Shown here in pieces: positions 33,846 through 35,109 of a stretch of 35,109 nucleotides of DNA. This stretch comes from Xanthomonas sp. NCPPB 1128 (GTDB taxonomy: Bacteria > Pseudomonadota > Gammaproteobacteria > Xanthomonadales > Xanthomonadaceae), in assembly GCF_001043115.1 (NCBI RefSeq), contig NZ_LFME01000043.1, positions 1-35,109 on the forward strand, in the 5' to 3' direction. Position numbers and translations under genes: made by a program. How positions within the stretch are numbered: position 1 is the first letter of the stretch; every line of letters starts with the position of its first letter. Under the pieces are notes generated by a model. That model worked only from the letters and a program-made list of their open reading frames with translations, was not told the DNA's origin and made no database searches.

Positions 33846-35109
33846 ATGACACTGCATCCCCTTTCGTGCGCCTGCCTGCTGGGCATGGCGCTATGCCTGC
33901 CTGCGCACGCCGCCGGTGCCGACCCCGCGATGGACGCCGACAGCGGTGCCGATGCTGCACAGGCCACCGCCCTGCCCACCGTGCAGGTGCGTGCCGACGC
34001 GCAGAGCGGCTTCCGTGCCACCGGACCGGTGCAGGCCGACAAGTCCGATGCGCCGCTGGCGCAGACGCCGTTCTCGATCACCGTGGTGCCGCGCGCGCTG
34101 CTGGACAGCCAGCAGGCGCTGAGCCTGTCCGACGCGCTGCACAACGTCTCCGGCGTGGTCGCCAACACCTACGGCCGGCGCGGCTGGGACGACCTGATCA
34201 TCCGCGGGCAGACCGCCTCCGACGCGCTGTTCGTCGACGGCCTGCGCACCGCCGACAGCAACCGCGTGGCCGAGCAACTGTTCGGCGTGCAGCAGGTGGA
34301 GGTGCTGAAGGGCCCGGCCTCGCTGCTGTACGGGCAGGTGCTCCCGGGCGGCCTGGTCAACCTGATCAGCAAGCGTCCCGGCGCCGAACCGATGCGGCGC
34401 GTCGACCTGGGCGTGGGCAGCGACGGCCTGCGCCAGGGCAGCGTCGATCTCAACCAGCCGCTGTCGGCCGATGGCAAGGTGGCCTTGCGCCTCAATGCGC
34501 TGGCGATGAACAGCGACGACCCGACCGACCACGTGTACTTCCGCAGCCGCTGGATCGCCCCGGCGCTGTCGCTGGACCTGGGCCCGCGCACCGACTTCGT
34601 GCTGCTGACCAGCTACCAGGAGCGCGACTACATCCGCCAGCAGGGCCTGCCGTGGGAAGGCAGCGCCGAACCCAACCGCAACGGCAGGATCGACCGCGCG
34701 CTGTTCACCGGCGAACCCGGACAGCGGCCGTACCACAGCCACCAGAGCCGGATCGGCTACGTGCTCGATCACCGCTTCGACAACGGCTGGAGCCTGCACC
34801 ACGCCGCACGCTGGCAGAGCTTCGGCCTGGATGGCTTCCTGATCGCCAACAACGGCCTGGCCGCCAACCTGCGCACCCTGCGCCGCACCGCCATCCAGCA
34901 ACAGTTCGACGGGCGCACCTGGGTGCAGGACACCTACCTGCAGGGCGGCTTCGCCACGGGAACCTGGCAGCACACCGTCACCGCCGGCTTGGACGCGTTC
35001 AAGACCTGGGAGTGGAACGTGCAGTCGACCTGCCGCGTCGGCAATCTCGACGTGTACGCGCCGGTCTACGGCAGCGCCGTGGTCTGCCCGGCCCGCCCCA
35101 CCCGCGACA
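33846..35109 (+). CDS. TonB-dependent siderophore receptor, N-terminal part (runs off window)
   Basis: The first 421 residues of an outer-membrane receptor of the FhuA/ferrichrome-type siderophore family. A signal peptide (MTLHPLSCACLLGMALCLPA, cleavage near AHAA) is followed by an acidic linker and a TonB-box-like segment (LPTVQVRA). The plug domain (about 65-195) has TPFSITVVPRALLDSQQA, DALHNVSGVV, DLIIRGQ, VEVLKGPASLLYGQ and GGLVNLISKRP. Beta strands of the barrel begin after residue 195. The frame stays open to the last base, so the C-terminal 300 or so residues lie outside. The Fur-box-like promoter upstream supports iron uptake. The ligand cannot be read from this part. Confidence 0.95.
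   Translation, partial: MTLHPLSCACLLGMALCLPAHAAGADPAMDADSGADAAQATALPTVQVRADAQSGFRATGPVQADKSDAPLAQTPFSITVVPRALLDSQQALSLSDALHNVSGVVANTYGRRGWDDLIIRGQTASDALFVDGLRTADSNRVAEQLFGVQQVEVLKGPASLLYGQVLPGGLVNLISKRPGAEPMRRVDLGVGSDGLRQGSVDLNQPLSADGKVALRLNALAMNSDDPTDHVYFRSRWIAPALSLDLGPRTDFVLLTSYQERDYIRQQGLPWEGSAEPNRNGRIDRALFTGEPGQRPYHSHQSRIGYVLDHRFDNGWSLHHAARWQSFGLDGFLIANNGLAANLRTLRRTAIQQQFDGRTWVQDTYLQGGFATGTWQHTVTAGLDAFKTWEWNVQSTCRVGNLDVYAPVYGSAVVCPARPTRD

Noticed and set aside
33810-34973. Minus-strand open frame across the receptor gene
   Set aside because: The plus strand encodes an evident TonB-dependent receptor with signal peptide and plug; the reverse frame shows only compositional bias.

Overview
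The window is a high-G+C, densely coded chromosomal segment that looks like Xanthomonas or a close Xanthomonadaceae relative. The grounds are the gene complement, the codon use, a GTAG-initiated inverted REP doublet at 3425-3490 of a type I associate with xanthomonads and Stenotrophomonas, and the abundance of LysR and TonB-dependent functions. No tRNA, rRNA, CRISPR array, insertion sequence or prophage gene was seen. No gene-free stretch exceeds 300 bases.

Layout. (1) 1-4449: the end of a lysozyme-inhibitor-like gene, the flagellar stator pair motA-motB, and four small conserved genes (a basic/acidic hypothetical, DUF4031, an acidic DUF6630-like protein, DUF3297). (2) 4529-8968: a YadGH-type ABC exporter, a CPA1 Na+/H+ antiporter and a divergent methyltransferase, with a large 33-bp inverted repeat between exporter and antiporter. 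(3) 9149-10613: an AT-richer pentapeptide-repeat gene, probably acquired, and a secreted fasciclin protein with a textbook terminator. (4) 10735-13478: a translationally coupled DNA-repair-type pair, a DUF4130-UdgX fusion and a radical SAM/HhH protein. (5) 13573-20437: redox and detoxification genes around two LysR regulators (LigB dioxygenase, DoxX, flavodoxin, two aldo/keto reductases, a carboxymuconolactone-decarboxylase-like protein).

(6) 20502-26400 is the most interesting part. A small family-2 glycosyltransferase is followed by a tightly packed five-gene operon: ketoacyl-ACP synthase III-like, extended SDR, metallo-beta-lactamase fold, ATP-grasp and a GNAT/FemAB-like protein. The last three junctions overlap. 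The gene set reads as a small non-modular biosynthetic pathway that condenses an acyl group, reduces it, and ligates or transfers it to an amine. I do not recognise its product.

(7) 26544-35109: a membrane diguanylate cyclase with an intact inhibitory site, a Rieske oxygenase, a large PAS/degenerate-GGDEF/EAL phosphodiesterase overlapping the Rieske gene tail-to-tail, an MpaB-family (DUF2236) oxygenase, a two-helix membrane protein, and the start of a TonB-dependent siderophore receptor. The receptor has a Fur-box-like operator lying over a perfect -10 box.

All family assignments come from reading the translated sequences by eye; no database search was run.
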